NCBI GenBank assembly: GCA_025210515.1
Contig: JAOARM010000025.1
Location: 62,001-126,000 of the forward strand
Source: Vallitalea sp.
Lineage (GTDB): Bacteria > Bacillota > Clostridia > Lachnospirales > Vallitaleaceae
Direction: 5' to 3'
Length of the DNA: 64,000 nt
Shown here: one piece after another, positions 1 to 8,389 of the stretch
How positions within the stretch are numbered: position 1 is the first letter of the stretch
How the letters are laid out: each line of letters begins with the position of its first letter
Translations under genes and position numbers: made by a program
Notes under the pieces: model-generated
What the model was told of the DNA's origin: nothing
Database searches by the model: none
Seen by the model: the letters and a program-made list of their open reading frames with translations, nothing else

Positions 1-595
1 CGATAGAATAGTCATTAGTATCATCATACTCATTAGAATTAGGGGCAAGTATTGTAAACTTAGATTGTCCTAGGCTAAATTCCTGACCAACACTGACAAT
101 CGTATTTAATAGTTCTTTATTGGCGATAGCCTGTATAACCTCACCAAAAGTTTGGGTTGATTTAGGTACATCAGGCATAATAACATTCTTCACTTCAAAA
201 TTATTGATTATCATATCTAAGCTGCCAATATGATCTTCATGCGGATGTGTTCCGATTGCATAATCAAGTTGTTTAATATTATACTCTTTAAGGTACGAAT
301 ATATAAAGTCAGCATCTCCATTATTTCCTGCATCTATTAACATATTATGTCCTGTTGGTTCTTCTATCAATATACAATCAGCTTGACCAACGTCTAGAAA
401 ATGTATTTTAAGTTTTCCAGTAATATCATTAGTTTCATCAACTAGATCACTATGATTACTCTCTTTAATTTTTGCAGTAGGTTGATGATCCCTATTTATC
501 AAATTACCTTTACAACCAACAATTAGTAAAGAGATCAATAAAATATATAGTATACTTAAAGCTAATTTGTTCTTGTAAAATCTTTGCGCATTCAT
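1..595 (-). CDS. ComEC/Rec2-like metallo-beta-lactamase-fold lipoprotein (partial, C-terminus outside window)
   Basis: The reading frame runs off the left edge, so only the first 198 residues are visible. It opens with a lipoprotein signal: basic residues, a hydrophobic stretch, then a lipobox ending in Cys28 (LIVGC). A short polar linker leads into a metallo-beta-lactamase fold starting at about residue 62 (KIHFLDVGQADC, then MLIDAG). The metal-binding motif HPHEDH is at residues 117-122. The FLDVGQ(A/G)D signature is typical of the ComEC/Rec2-related extracellular hydrolase family. The predicted product is a membrane-tethered extracellular hydrolase, possibly a nuclease or phosphodiesterase; the substrate is unknown. 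Start: of three overlapping ATGs, the one at 593-595 is in frame, about 12 bases after AAAGGGG. Confidence 0.85.
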   Translation of the reverse strand, partial: MNAQRFYKNKLALSILYILLISLLIVGCKGNLINRDHQPTAKIKESNHSDLVDETNDITGKLKIHFLDVGQADCILIEEPTGHNMLIDAGNNGDADFIYSYLKEYNIKQLDYAIGTHPHEDHIGSLDMIINNFEVKNVIMPDVPKSTQTFGEVIQAIANKELLNTIVSVGQEFSLGQSKFTILAPNSNEYDDTNDYSI

Positions 596-692
596 TCATC
601 CAAGTCCCCTTTATTGACTATACTTCAGTACCTTAGTTTTCTACACTGAGTATCTTGATTGTTTAATCATGTAATAAACTTTTATATAATAT

Positions 693-3488
693 TTACTTAT
701 TATACTCTACAACTATCTGATTTCCTATCTTTCCTACCTCTAACTTATTAATTTCCTTTACATACTTGTTTAGTTCTTTTAACTGCTTCATCTCATAAAG
801 ATTACCATTAATCATAACAGTATTATAACTATTAGAATACATAATCTTTACTTCATTAATTATAGATATTCTATAATCTTCAAACTTAACCTTTCTACTG
901 TTACTTTTCAGCTTTAGTTCACCATTAAAAACTAATTCTGTTACTACATTCTCTTCAATACTCACTATAGAATCACTTTGATGATAACCTGAAAGTTCGT
1001 CTATCATTATACCGTCTATAAATATTTCAACATAGCTTTGAATTACTTTAGCTCCTTTTCCATATTTACCTGGTGTCATTGTAGACTTAAAAGGAATGAC
1101 TTTTTTATTGGTTTTATCTGCTGTTACATCATTTACATTAATAGTGTGTCCTTCTTTAAGTGTATTGAGGTGAACCTCATTAAATAATAATGCTAATATA
1201 CCAATGACAATAATTACAATCTTCTTCAACAATCTTCTTTTCTTATTTTTAGTAGAATGCTTTATAGGTAATGACTCATCCTTATGCTCATTCTCTTGAT
1301 TTGCAATTTCTATTTCCATTCTTGATATAATAGATTCTTTTTCAATTAGCATGTTTTTTGTTTTCTGAAGTTCATTCTTAAGTTGTAGGGCTCTAGAATT
1401 AACATTTCTCAATTTTATTTCAGTTTCATTGTCCTTCTTCTTAGTATCTTCTAACTTTTTATTAAGTACTTGTATAGTCCTTTCTAATTCTCCTAATTTA
1501 AATTCCACTTCTGTTTTTTGTTCTTGAAGTTTTATGTGCTTCTTTTTATTAACTTTTTCTTCAACATCATTAGAATTAGTATTGTCTATTATAATATCCT
1601 GAAAGTCATTAATCTTATCGATTGAGTCCTCAATTAACTTATCTATTCTTTCTAGTGCTTCACGTTCAGTATATATATCTAGATAAGTTGTTATTTTCTT
1701 AATCTCAAGTATTGTCTTCATCTTAATCATGAGGTGCTTACCATATTGATTATAACGATTTTTGAAATCATTTTCTAAATCATATTTACGTTTAATTTTT
1801 TGATAAACATCTTTAATAGCTTTTACGGTATCAAAATCTTGATCTTCTATATATGTAATCATTAAGCTATATTTTGCTCTAGTCATAGCAACAAATGTTG
1901 ACTTATGATAATTAGAGTTCGAATCCATTTCTAACCCACATATAATAATATGTCTAAATTCAAGACCTTTAGAGCTGTGTCTAGTATATAAGAAGACATC
2001 TTCTTCTTTTGGACAGCAATCAGTGGTACTAGAATATAATGTAATACCATCCCTAGCTGCTCTTTTTTTTAATTTTTCTTTATAGTTTTTTTGATTAAAA
2101 ATGATACATATGTTATTAGAACGTTCTCCTTTTGACTTCAATTCATGGATATGATCTATTATTGCTTGGTACTCTGCTTCAAAGTCCTTAACTCCTTTTA
2201 CGTAAGGTATTTCTCCGTGCCTGAAATGCGCATTTACTTCAGTAAAATAATTACTATGATATTTATTATCAGATATGTTTACTCTAATTAGCGGATGTAT
2301 TAAGAAGTCATTAGCAAATTCAAAGATTTCCTTAGTAGTTCTGTAGTTCCTATTAAGAAATTCAACATCTTTTTTTATGTCAATTATACTTTTTATTGCA
2401 CCATTAGGGTCAAGATTATGCTCTCTCTCATATATGTTTTGTGCACCATCTGATGCGATGACCATAATACCATTTTCTTTGAGACAATTCTTTAACTCTT
2501 TTAACATACCATCATTAAAGTCTTGTCCTTCATCAATTAATATATAGTCATACATTCCTTTTGTAATTTTCCACATGTCATAGTGATTTATTTCAATATT
2601 TGTATAACGATTAAATTCATCTTTTTTTGCCAATAGGTGGCTTTTAATACATTTATTATAGTATATTAAAAGGATTCTAGCATCTTTCTTATGCTTTGCT
2701 ATAAATAATGCCTTAGCTTGTAATATGATAGACTTTCCTGTTCCTGCATTTCCTCGTATAAGTTCATGCTCTGTTGGTATGTTATGAGCTAAAAGTATTT
2801 GATCTATTTCTAAAGCTTTGAACATAGGTTCATCATCATCTATGATAAATTGTGGATATAGAGCATAACTAAAAAGATTTATCTGTTGCTGAGTCATCCC
2901 TTTTAGTTTTTCGTGTTTTTCTTTTTTAAAAGTATGATACAGCTTTTTTTGAAGCAATTGGACATACTTATTGTTACAAATAGGAATACCATACCCATTA
3001 TCTTCATATTGCCTGAGTTGTGTACGATTAATAAATAATTTAAGTTCATCTCTAAATATTACATAATGTGGATCTAGTACGCTAGATATCAAGTTACCTT
3101 GTGTATCTTTAAATCTAATAAAATCATCATATGTAATATTGGGAAAACACACTATTTGATTGACTGGGTAATTATATTTATTGGATAGTGATAGTATCTT
3201 TCTTCCATAAGTTCTTGCCTGTTCTAGTGGATTCTTTACAACTTTACCACCAGCTAACTGTACCGAATCTTTATCCATACTCCGAATATAAGTAAGGTCC
3301 CAGTCTTTTACTTCAATAATTAGCACACCTATTTCTTTACCTACGACAATAAAGTCTGGTTCATTATTGTTAACATTAATAGTATAGTAAACGCGATAAT
3401 CGTCTGGTAATTTCTTCAAAAAAGATATGAGATCTAGTTCGCCATCTGTAGTGTTTTTTGCTATAAATTCAGGTATAATCTTAGCCAA
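693..3488 (-). CDS. NERD-domain superfamily 1 helicase with C-terminal coiled coil and membrane anchor
   Basis: The N-terminal ~120 residues match the NERD (nuclease-related) domain, with the DFIVVG...VLIIEVKDW core expected of a PD-(D/E)XK-like fold. A UvrD/Rep-type helicase follows: Walker A GNAGTGKS near residue 247, Walker B YILIDEGQDF, an NRNYRTT motif, and SSKGLEF near residue 505, the late UvrD-type motif. After about residue 600 come long charged heptad-like stretches (coiled coil). One hydrophobic helix lies at about 750-770, and a C-terminal domain of ~160 residues is unlike anything I recognise. The start is TTG, six bases after GGAGG. NERD plus SF1 helicase is a known combination, including in some anti-phage proteins, but the membrane helix is unusual. 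It lies alone in accessory DNA. The helicase call is firm; the role is unknown. Confidence 0.85.
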   Translation of the reverse strand: MAKIIPEFIAKNTTDGELDLISFLKKLPDDYRVYYTINVNNNEPDFIVVGKEIGVLIIEVKDWDLTYIRSMDKDSVQLAGGKVVKNPLEQARTYGRKILSLSNKYNYPVNQIVCFPNITYDDFIRFKDTQGNLISSVLDPHYVIFRDELKLFINRTQLRQYEDNGYGIPICNNKYVQLLQKKLYHTFKKEKHEKLKGMTQQQINLFSYALYPQFIIDDDEPMFKALEIDQILLAHNIPTEHELIRGNAGTGKSIILQAKALFIAKHKKDARILLIYYNKCIKSHLLAKKDEFNRYTNIEINHYDMWKITKGMYDYILIDEGQDFNDGMLKELKNCLKENGIMVIASDGAQNIYEREHNLDPNGAIKSIIDIKKDVEFLNRNYRTTKEIFEFANDFLIHPLIRVNISDNKYHSNYFTEVNAHFRHGEIPYVKGVKDFEAEYQAIIDHIHELKSKGERSNNICIIFNQKNYKEKLKKRAARDGITLYSSTTDCCPKEEDVFLYTRHSSKGLEFRHIIICGLEMDSNSNYHKSTFVAMTRAKYSLMITYIEDQDFDTVKAIKDVYQKIKRKYDLENDFKNRYNQYGKHLMIKMKTILEIKKITTYLDIYTEREALERIDKLIEDSIDKINDFQDIIIDNTNSNDVEEKVNKKKHIKLQEQKTEVEFKLGELERTIQVLNKKLEDTKKKDNETEIKLRNVNSRALQLKNELQKTKNMLIEKESIISRMEIEIANQENEHKDESLPIKHSTKNKKRRLLKKIVIIVIGILALLFNEVHLNTLKEGHTINVNDVTADKTNKKVIPFKSTMTPGKYGKGAKVIQSYVEIFIDGIMIDELSGYHQSDSIVSIEENVVTELVFNGELKLKSNSRKVKFEDYRISIINEVKIMYSNSYNTVMINGNLYEMKQLKELNKYVKEINKLEVGKIGNQIVVEYNK

Positions 3489-3697
3489 AGTTTTCCTCCA
3501 TCTATCTTGTATAATTGATATTGATACTGAGAATATTATAACGGTCTCTTTTACATTATATTATTACAGCCATTATTTAAGCCTAATATATAAAATCTTT
3601 ATAGCTTAGTTTTTAGAATTCATAGTATAATATTCTTTTTATTTGTCCAGTCAATAACTTTAATAATTTTATCAAATTATGTTATATAATGCAACAA

Positions 3698-3727
3698 AAA
3701 TAGCATACCTTATAAGATATGCTATTT
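3698..3727 (-). terminator. Rho-independent terminator after the small-protein genes 3755-4290
   Basis: A long near-perfect inverted repeat (AAATAGCATA with TATGCTATTT, plus an inner CTTATAAG) is followed on the minus strand by TTTTTG. It lies just downstream of the stop codon at 3755. Confidence 0.75.
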
Positions 3728-3728
3728 C

Positions 3729-3747
3729 TTTATATACTAATCGGTGC
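3729..3747. repeat. 19-bp exact repeat, copy 1 (other copy at 60964-60982)
   Basis: TTTATATACTAATCGGTGC occurs here and at 60964-60982 in the same orientation. Here it lies between the stop codon at 3755 and the terminator at 3698-3727. The other copy is about 126 bp downstream of a DUF4230 gene. Both sites are in accessory DNA. Its nature is unknown. Confidence 0.6.
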
Positions 3748-3754
3748 GTTTTTA

Positions 3755-3994
3755 CTAATAAATATAAAAATATTTTCTTTGTTTTTTTATTTCGTTTATA
3801 ATACTTGCGGCTGCAAACCATATTTCAGAAGCTAAAAAACAAATAGCTATTAAAATAAAGTTGAGCGTTGTTACTTCTGAAGACAATTCCTTTGAAAAAG
3901 CACTTCCAATAAATAAAGATAATATCAAATCTAAAACTAAAACCATAAAACTTTGAAATATTATTTTAGACTTACTTTCAAGTAAATCCCTCAT
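3755..3994 (-). CDS. Small two-helix membrane protein of unknown function
   Basis: This 79-residue protein has two predicted membrane helices, at about residues 12-32 and 45-65, and a basic C-terminal tail. I recognise no family. Its ATG begins two bases after the stop of the gene upstream (3997-4290), so the two are probably cotranscribed and perhaps translationally coupled. I see no strong Shine-Dalgarno sequence of its own. The terminator at 3698-3727 closes the unit. It lies in the region left of the integrase scar and may be cargo of an old mobile element. Coding is likely but not certain. Confidence 0.5.
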   Translation of the reverse strand: MRDLLESKSKIIFQSFMVLVLDLILSLFIGSAFSKELSSEVTTLNFILIAICFLASEIWFAAASIINEIKKQRKYFYIY

Positions 3995-3996
3995 GT

Positions 3997-4290
3997 TTAT
4001 CTATTAGGATCATAACTAGTATAATTATAAGAATTATATGTGTTAGCTTTAGAAGTTACAGTTGCATTTACTGAAATACTTGGTTTAGACCCTGTAGTCC
4101 ACCCAAAACTAGGTTGTACATTTATCGTTGAATATACATGCTCATATCGTGTAAATACATTAAAATTCGTTGGTACTGTATGCTGAGAAACTCTACATCT
4201 ACCTGTAATAGTATGTGATAAGTTCCACAATACATACGTTTCTATATGCGAAATATTTAGATAATATAAGGGTGTTGACTTAAAAATCAT
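3997..4290 (-). CDS. Unknown protein, probably 5'-truncated at an integration scar
   Basis: This frame encodes 97 residues. The last ~80 look like a genuine protein tail, rich in Ser, Thr, Asn and aromatics (for example HVYSTINVQPSFGW). However, the apparent ATG and first codons lie antisense to the recombinase remnant at 4265-4390, and there is no ribosome binding site upstream. The simplest reading is that a longer gene lost its 5' part when the element here was deleted or rearranged, and that the present start is fortuitous. The downstream gene starts two bases after its stop. No family is recognised. It may be a pseudogene. Confidence 0.35.
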   Translation of the reverse strand: MIFKSTPLYYLNISHIETYVLWNLSHTITGRCRVSQHTVPTNFNVFTRYEHVYSTINVQPSFGWTTGSKPSISVNATVTSKANTYNSYNYTSYDPNR

Positions 4291-4390
4291 TCAAGAGATT
4301 CTAGGTCACAGTAATTACAACATAACTGCAAACACATATACTCATATAGATTTACAACAAAAGCGTGAAGCATTGAATAAATTAATTTGA
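4265..4390 (+). pseudogene. C-terminal remnant of a tyrosine recombinase (phage-type integrase)
   Basis: The plus strand carries an open stretch after an in-frame TAA at 4262-4264. It ends with TGA at 4388-4390 and encodes 41 residues. The core reads VDLKIIQEILGHSN followed by TANTYTHID, which is the classic end of tyrosine recombinases: the Leu-Gly-His box, then the catalytic Tyr in the NTYTH context. The rest of the enzyme, including the first catalytic Arg, is absent. It ends 88 bp from the 3' end of tRNA-Ser, exactly where an integrase sits in an element integrated at a tRNA 3' end. This is a dead fragment, not a functional gene. Confidence 0.85.
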
Positions 4391-4477
4391 TTTTTTTTTG
4401 TTAAGTGTGTGAACGATGTGTGAATATTTATTACTATTTATCATTGGTTACTATTTATGATAAATCTCTAAACAAAC

Positions 4478-4565
4478 GGAGAGAGAGGGATTCGAACCCT
4501 CGGTACGATTTTCACCGCACAGCGGTTTTCGAGACCACCACCTTAAGCCACTCGGACATCTCTCC
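4478..4565 (-). tRNA. tRNA-Ser, anticodon CGA (codon UCG)
   Basis: On the minus strand this 88-nt sequence folds as a class II tRNA. Acceptor arms are GGAGAGA and TCTCTCC. The anticodon stem is GTGGT/ACCGC around the loop CTCGAAA, giving anticodon CGA. A long variable arm precedes a T arm with GGTTCGAATCC. CCA is not encoded. Its 3' end faces the integrase remnant at 4265-4390, so it was probably the attachment site of an integrated element. The plus-strand reading frame across it is not a gene. Confidence 0.95.
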
Positions 4566-4641
4566 AAAAAATAACCCGAGCCTATTATATCACTAATATA
4601 CATAATTGTTAAGATGTATTATTAAATCACTAATATAAAAT

Positions 4642-6741
4642 CTATTCACTACACAATATAATACCACTAAACTTAGGCATTGTTATAGTAATCATACCTC
4701 TGTCAACGTTATAATTAACTTCTTCTATTGTATGATTCTCTTCTGTCGTAAGTATTAATTGTTTTATATTATCATCATCTCTAACACCAAGTTCCCAAAC
4801 TGGTACATGAAAAGTTTTTTCCTCTACATTATTATTAACTGCCACTATAATACGATTATTGCTATCAAACCGCCCATAACTAATTATGTTATGTTCACCA
4901 TATAGATATTTCAAAGAACCTATTCTAAGTGTGTCATACATTCTATGAATTTTGATTAGTTCCTTATGAACTTGTAGTAGATCTTGATCCTCTTTTCCCC
5001 AAGGGAAAGTTCTCCTATTGTCAGGATCAGTCCAACCACATACTCCTACTTCATCACCGTAGTACAAAGTAGGTGCTCCCGGCCAAGTCATTTGAATGAC
5101 TACTGCTTCTTTCATTATGCCCTTGTTAATACCTTCATTAGCTTTTTCTGGTCCTAGCGTATTAGTCCTACCTACCATATGATTAGTTCTAGTAAGAAAT
5201 CTTGAATGATCATGATTAGATAATTCGTTCATAGCTGTAAGTAGTGAACCTGGCAAAAAACTTTGCATATTATGAGTCATTGAATCAAAAAAAGCTCTAT
5301 CATTCCCTAATAAATCTCCTCTATATTCATCACTATGCTTCTCAAGCCCTGTTAAAAACCATGTGATAGGCTCCATAAATGCATCATAGTTCATTACTGT
5401 ATCCCACTGATCTCCAAGTAGCCAATCTCTACAATAATCATAATGCTCTGCTAATATAATAGCGTCCTTCTTAACTGATTTAACAGATTTTCTGAAATCT
5501 CTCCAAAATTTGTGATTAAACTCTTTAGAATATCCAAGATCTGCAGCAACATCTAATCTCCATCCATCTGCATTATATGGTGGGCTTATCCACTTCTTAG
5601 CGATATACATTATATAATCATATAGTTCATTAGAACCTTCATAATTAAGTTTTGGTAATGTATCATATCCCCACCATCCATCATAATTTCTATTATCTGG
5701 CCATGCATCCCAATGATGAAAATGAAAAAACTTTTTATAAGGACTTTCTTCAGATTCATAAGCACCAATTTCATATTCTACTTGTCTGCTATATATCTTC
5801 TCTCTATCTAACCATTTGTTAAACGAACCACAATGATTAAAAACTCCATCCAATATAATCTTCATACCTCTTTCATGAACTTTTTCTATTAATTCAATGA
5901 GTAATTGATTACTTTCTTCTAAGTTTTTCTTATCTGTTGTTCTTTTAATATATTTTGTAGCATGTTCATTATGAGGATTATCTTCTGTTAACTCTTCTCC
6001 ACTATCGTGAATAATTCTACCAAAATGAGGATCTACATAATCATAATCTTGTGTATCATATTTATGATTAGATGGAGATACAAATATAGGATTGAGATAT
6101 AGTACTTCAACACCTAAATCCTGCAAATAATCTAGTTTATCAATTATCCCTTGTAAATCTCCACCATAAAAATCTCTAACACTATCTGGGCTTGGATAAT
6201 CATCCCAATTAGAAATCTTCTTTGTTAAGTTTCCTACATACATATATTCTTTATCCGTAACATCATTAGATTTATCACCATTATAAAATCTATCTACGAA
6301 TATTTGGTAAAAAACTGCGCCTTTTGCCCAATCAGGGGTTTTAAAGCCTGGGGAAATTCTATAATTATAATAGAGATTAGGTTCTCTAGTAATACCTTTA
6401 TTATTATAATAACATGTGAATTTTCCAATATTAATCTCAAAATAGTACTCTACCATTTTATCAGTAAGTTCAATAGAGCACACATAATAATCAAATAATT
6501 CATCATCATATTCTTTGTGTAGCTCTTTACGAATTGTATCATATATTAAATATACTTTATCAACATTATTCTTTTTAGTTCTAAGTTTAATTTTAACTAC
6601 GTCATTTATTTCTGGTTCACAAGGTATTCTATATTCTTTTGTTCCGTCACTAAACAAAGCCCTTTCATCAAGAATGGGCTGCTTGGATTCTACATATATC
6701 AATAGTTTTTGTGCTAACGAAAGTTCACTCATACTAACCAA
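4642..6741 (-). CDS. GH13 alpha-glucan hydrolase (neopullulanase/cyclomaltodextrinase type)
   Basis: The protein is about 699 residues long. An N-terminal ~130-residue beta-rich domain (CBM34-like) precedes a GH13 TIM barrel and a C-terminal beta domain. Conserved regions are visible: GVFNHCG (region I), GWRLDVAADLG with the nucleophile Asp (II), ILAEHYD with the acid/base Glu (III), and NELSNHDHSR (IV). There is no signal peptide, so it probably acts in the cytoplasm on maltodextrins, cyclodextrins or glycogen fragments; glgC and glgD elsewhere in the window fit with glycogen turnover. Start: I favour TTG at 6739-6741, because AAGGTGG-TAATA-TTG has the same spacing as GGGGTGG-TAATA-ATG of the next gene upstream. 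The ATG at 6732 is the alternative. Confidence 0.93.
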   Translation of the reverse strand: MVSMSELSLAQKLLIYVESKQPILDERALFSDGTKEYRIPCEPEINDVVKIKLRTKKNNVDKVYLIYDTIRKELHKEYDDELFDYYVCSIELTDKMVEYYFEINIGKFTCYYNNKGITREPNLYYNYRISPGFKTPDWAKGAVFYQIFVDRFYNGDKSNDVTDKEYMYVGNLTKKISNWDDYPSPDSVRDFYGGDLQGIIDKLDYLQDLGVEVLYLNPIFVSPSNHKYDTQDYDYVDPHFGRIIHDSGEELTEDNPHNEHATKYIKRTTDKKNLEESNQLLIELIEKVHERGMKIILDGVFNHCGSFNKWLDREKIYSRQVEYEIGAYESEESPYKKFFHFHHWDAWPDNRNYDGWWGYDTLPKLNYEGSNELYDYIMYIAKKWISPPYNADGWRLDVAADLGYSKEFNHKFWRDFRKSVKSVKKDAIILAEHYDYCRDWLLGDQWDTVMNYDAFMEPITWFLTGLEKHSDEYRGDLLGNDRAFFDSMTHNMQSFLPGSLLTAMNELSNHDHSRFLTRTNHMVGRTNTLGPEKANEGINKGIMKEAVVIQMTWPGAPTLYYGDEVGVCGWTDPDNRRTFPWGKEDQDLLQVHKELIKIHRMYDTLRIGSLKYLYGEHNIISYGRFDSNNRIIVAVNNNVEEKTFHVPVWELGVRDDDNIKQLILTTEENHTIEEVNYNVDRGMITITMPKFSGIILCSE

Positions 6742-6778
6742 TATTACCACCTTATTCTAATTATGATTAATTTACTAA

Positions 6779-7006
6779 TTAGCCTTCTTGTTTTATTGTA
6801 TTATATCCCCAACTGTAAAAATGTTCTATTCTTTCGGAATATTTATTAATTGCTTCTTTTTTAGTTGGAAACATATATGTTTTAACATAAACTACTTCAT
6901 CTTTCTTCTTATCATTTACTACTTCTGTTACTTTTTTATTATCTGCATTTAACAATAGATTTATTTGATAAGATCTTTTACTAAAATGACTCTTATATAA
7001 TCTCAT
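6779..7006 (-). CDS. Small basic protein of unknown function
   Basis: The protein is 75 residues, basic, and has no signal peptide or membrane helix. The start is the ATG at 7004-7006, preceded by AAAAGGGGTGG with five bases of spacing, a good ribosome binding site. It lies 37 bp upstream of the GH13 gene in the same orientation, with nearly identical start-site architecture, so the two may be cotranscribed. I recognise no family. The strong Shine-Dalgarno sequence and conserved spacing support real coding. Confidence 0.6.
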   Translation of the reverse strand: MRLYKSHFSKRSYQINLLLNADNKKVTEVVNDKKKDEVVYVKTYMFPTKKEAINKYSERIEHFYSWGYNTIKQEG

Positions 7007-7103
7007 TATTACCACCCCTTTTTTATACTATATTCCTTTTAAATATAAGTTATACAGTCTTTTTAAGTTTTGCCAAAACAATGAATATATATCCATATAC
7101 AAC

Positions 7104-7132
7104 AAAAAAAGATAGCCTACCGATCGGCTATC
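7104..7132 (-). terminator. Rho-independent terminator of the helicase-asparaginase operon
   Basis: The stem GATAGCC/GGCTATC is followed on the minus strand by seven T residues. It lies between the asparaginase stop at 7382 and the small gene at 7006. The space from 7133 to 7381 holds no convincing gene. Confidence 0.8.
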
Positions 7133-7381
7133 TTCTTATTTAAGGAGAAGGTATTTGTTCTTATGGGGTGTAGCAAAAACTTTATTATTATATATTGTAT
7201 TGGGGGGGTTTTACAATAATAATTATAGCATTATCCTCAATATAAGTGTGCATAAACTTTCATTAATTTGCTTAATTATATTAGCAATATTCAACAACCT
7301 ATATTTATATTACTTATTTCACGTCTTAATAATATACAAAAGCCAAAGTGTATAAAGCCTGTTTTTGCACAATGACTTTTT

Positions 7382-8374
7382 TTACATTTTTTTATACAAA
7401 TCTTTTTCAAATATTTCTTTTACTTCTTGAGCATTATTTGTTTTACCAAGAACAATCATTAGCTTTATTCTTGCTTTTTGTCCAGATAAACTATCTCCAA
7501 GTATAACCCCCATTTCTCTTAATTGTCGTCCTCCTCCATCATAACCATATGAATCAAGTACTCTTCCTTTTGGGCATCTAGAAACAAGAACAACTGGAAT
7601 ATTATTATTAATAGCTCTATTTATTCCTTCATTCATAGCAGGAGGAATATTACCTCTTCCCATAGCTTCAATAATAATACCTTTATAATCATTATCAATA
7701 TAGTAATTAATAATATCAGATTCTATTCCAGCTACAGCTTTAATTAGACCAACTTTTGACTCTACTTTATTAGTCTTAATCTTAACACCTTTTATTCTAT
7801 TTCTATAATAAATTACTTGATCTGAATCTACAATACCAAGTGGACCAAAGTCCATGCTCTGAAACGTATCAAGACTTAGAGTATGTGTTTTTGTTACTTC
7901 ATCAGCTGCATTAACTTCATTATTCATAACAACTAACACACCTTTATTTTTGGACTCTTCTGAGCAGACAGTACATATAGATGCTGATAAATTAGCTGGT
8001 CCATCATACCCAAGCTCTGAACTATTTCTCATAGAGCCAGTTATTACAACAGGCTTATTGGAATCAATAAGTAAATCAAGAAAATAAGCTGTTTCTTCTA
8101 GCGTATCTGTCCCATGTGTAATTACTACACCATCTATATCTTCCCTATCTAATAATTCTGTTGTTATATTATAAAGTTCAAACATCATTGTAGGGTTTAT
8201 ATGTGGCCCCGGATAAGAACCATAATGAATAATTTCTAGTTGTGCCATTTTTTCTATACTTGATACTTTTGAAATAATTTCTTTGTCTGATAAAGCTGGA
8301 ATAGCCGCCTTTAATCTCTCATCTACTTTCATTGATATTGTTCCACCTGTAAAAATAAGTGCTACCTTTTTCAA
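7382..8374 (-). CDS. L-asparaginase
   Basis: This 330-residue enzyme hydrolyses asparagine to aspartate and ammonia. The first catalytic Thr is in FTGGTISM near the N-terminus, the second Thr-Asp pair is in THGTDTLEETA, and the conserved Lys region is replaced by TGSMRNSSELG. Length and motifs fit the bacterial asparaginase/glutaminase family. No signal peptide is present, so it is cytoplasmic. The start is TTG, spaced seven bases from GGAAGG. It lies 15 bp downstream of the helicase gene (8390-10747), so they are probably one transcript, although I know of no functional link between them. The terminator is at 7104-7132. Confidence 0.92.
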   Translation of the reverse strand: MKKVALIFTGGTISMKVDERLKAAIPALSDKEIISKVSSIEKMAQLEIIHYGSYPGPHINPTMMFELYNITTELLDREDIDGVVITHGTDTLEETAYFLDLLIDSNKPVVITGSMRNSSELGYDGPANLSASICTVCSEESKNKGVLVVMNNEVNAADEVTKTHTLSLDTFQSMDFGPLGIVDSDQVIYYRNRIKGVKIKTNKVESKVGLIKAVAGIESDIINYYIDNDYKGIIIEAMGRGNIPPAMNEGINRAINNNIPVVLVSRCPKGRVLDSYGYDGGGRQLREMGVILGDSLSGQKARIKLMIVLGKTNNAQEVKEIFEKDLYKKM

Positions 8375-8389
8375 TTTATTACCTTCCTT

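Noticed and set aside
4405-4596. Plus-strand reading frame of 63 codons across tRNA-Ser
   Set aside because: It is antisense to a well-folded tRNA. The RERDSNPR-type peptide is a known artefact of translating tRNA-Ser.
7155-7355. Plus-strand hydrophobic 66-codon frame with AAGGAG near a TTG start and a run of seven G
   Set aside because: Hydrophobic codons are expected by chance in AT-rich DNA, there is no family resemblance, and it begins right after a minus-strand terminator. The G-run is unusual but gives no evidence of phase variation.
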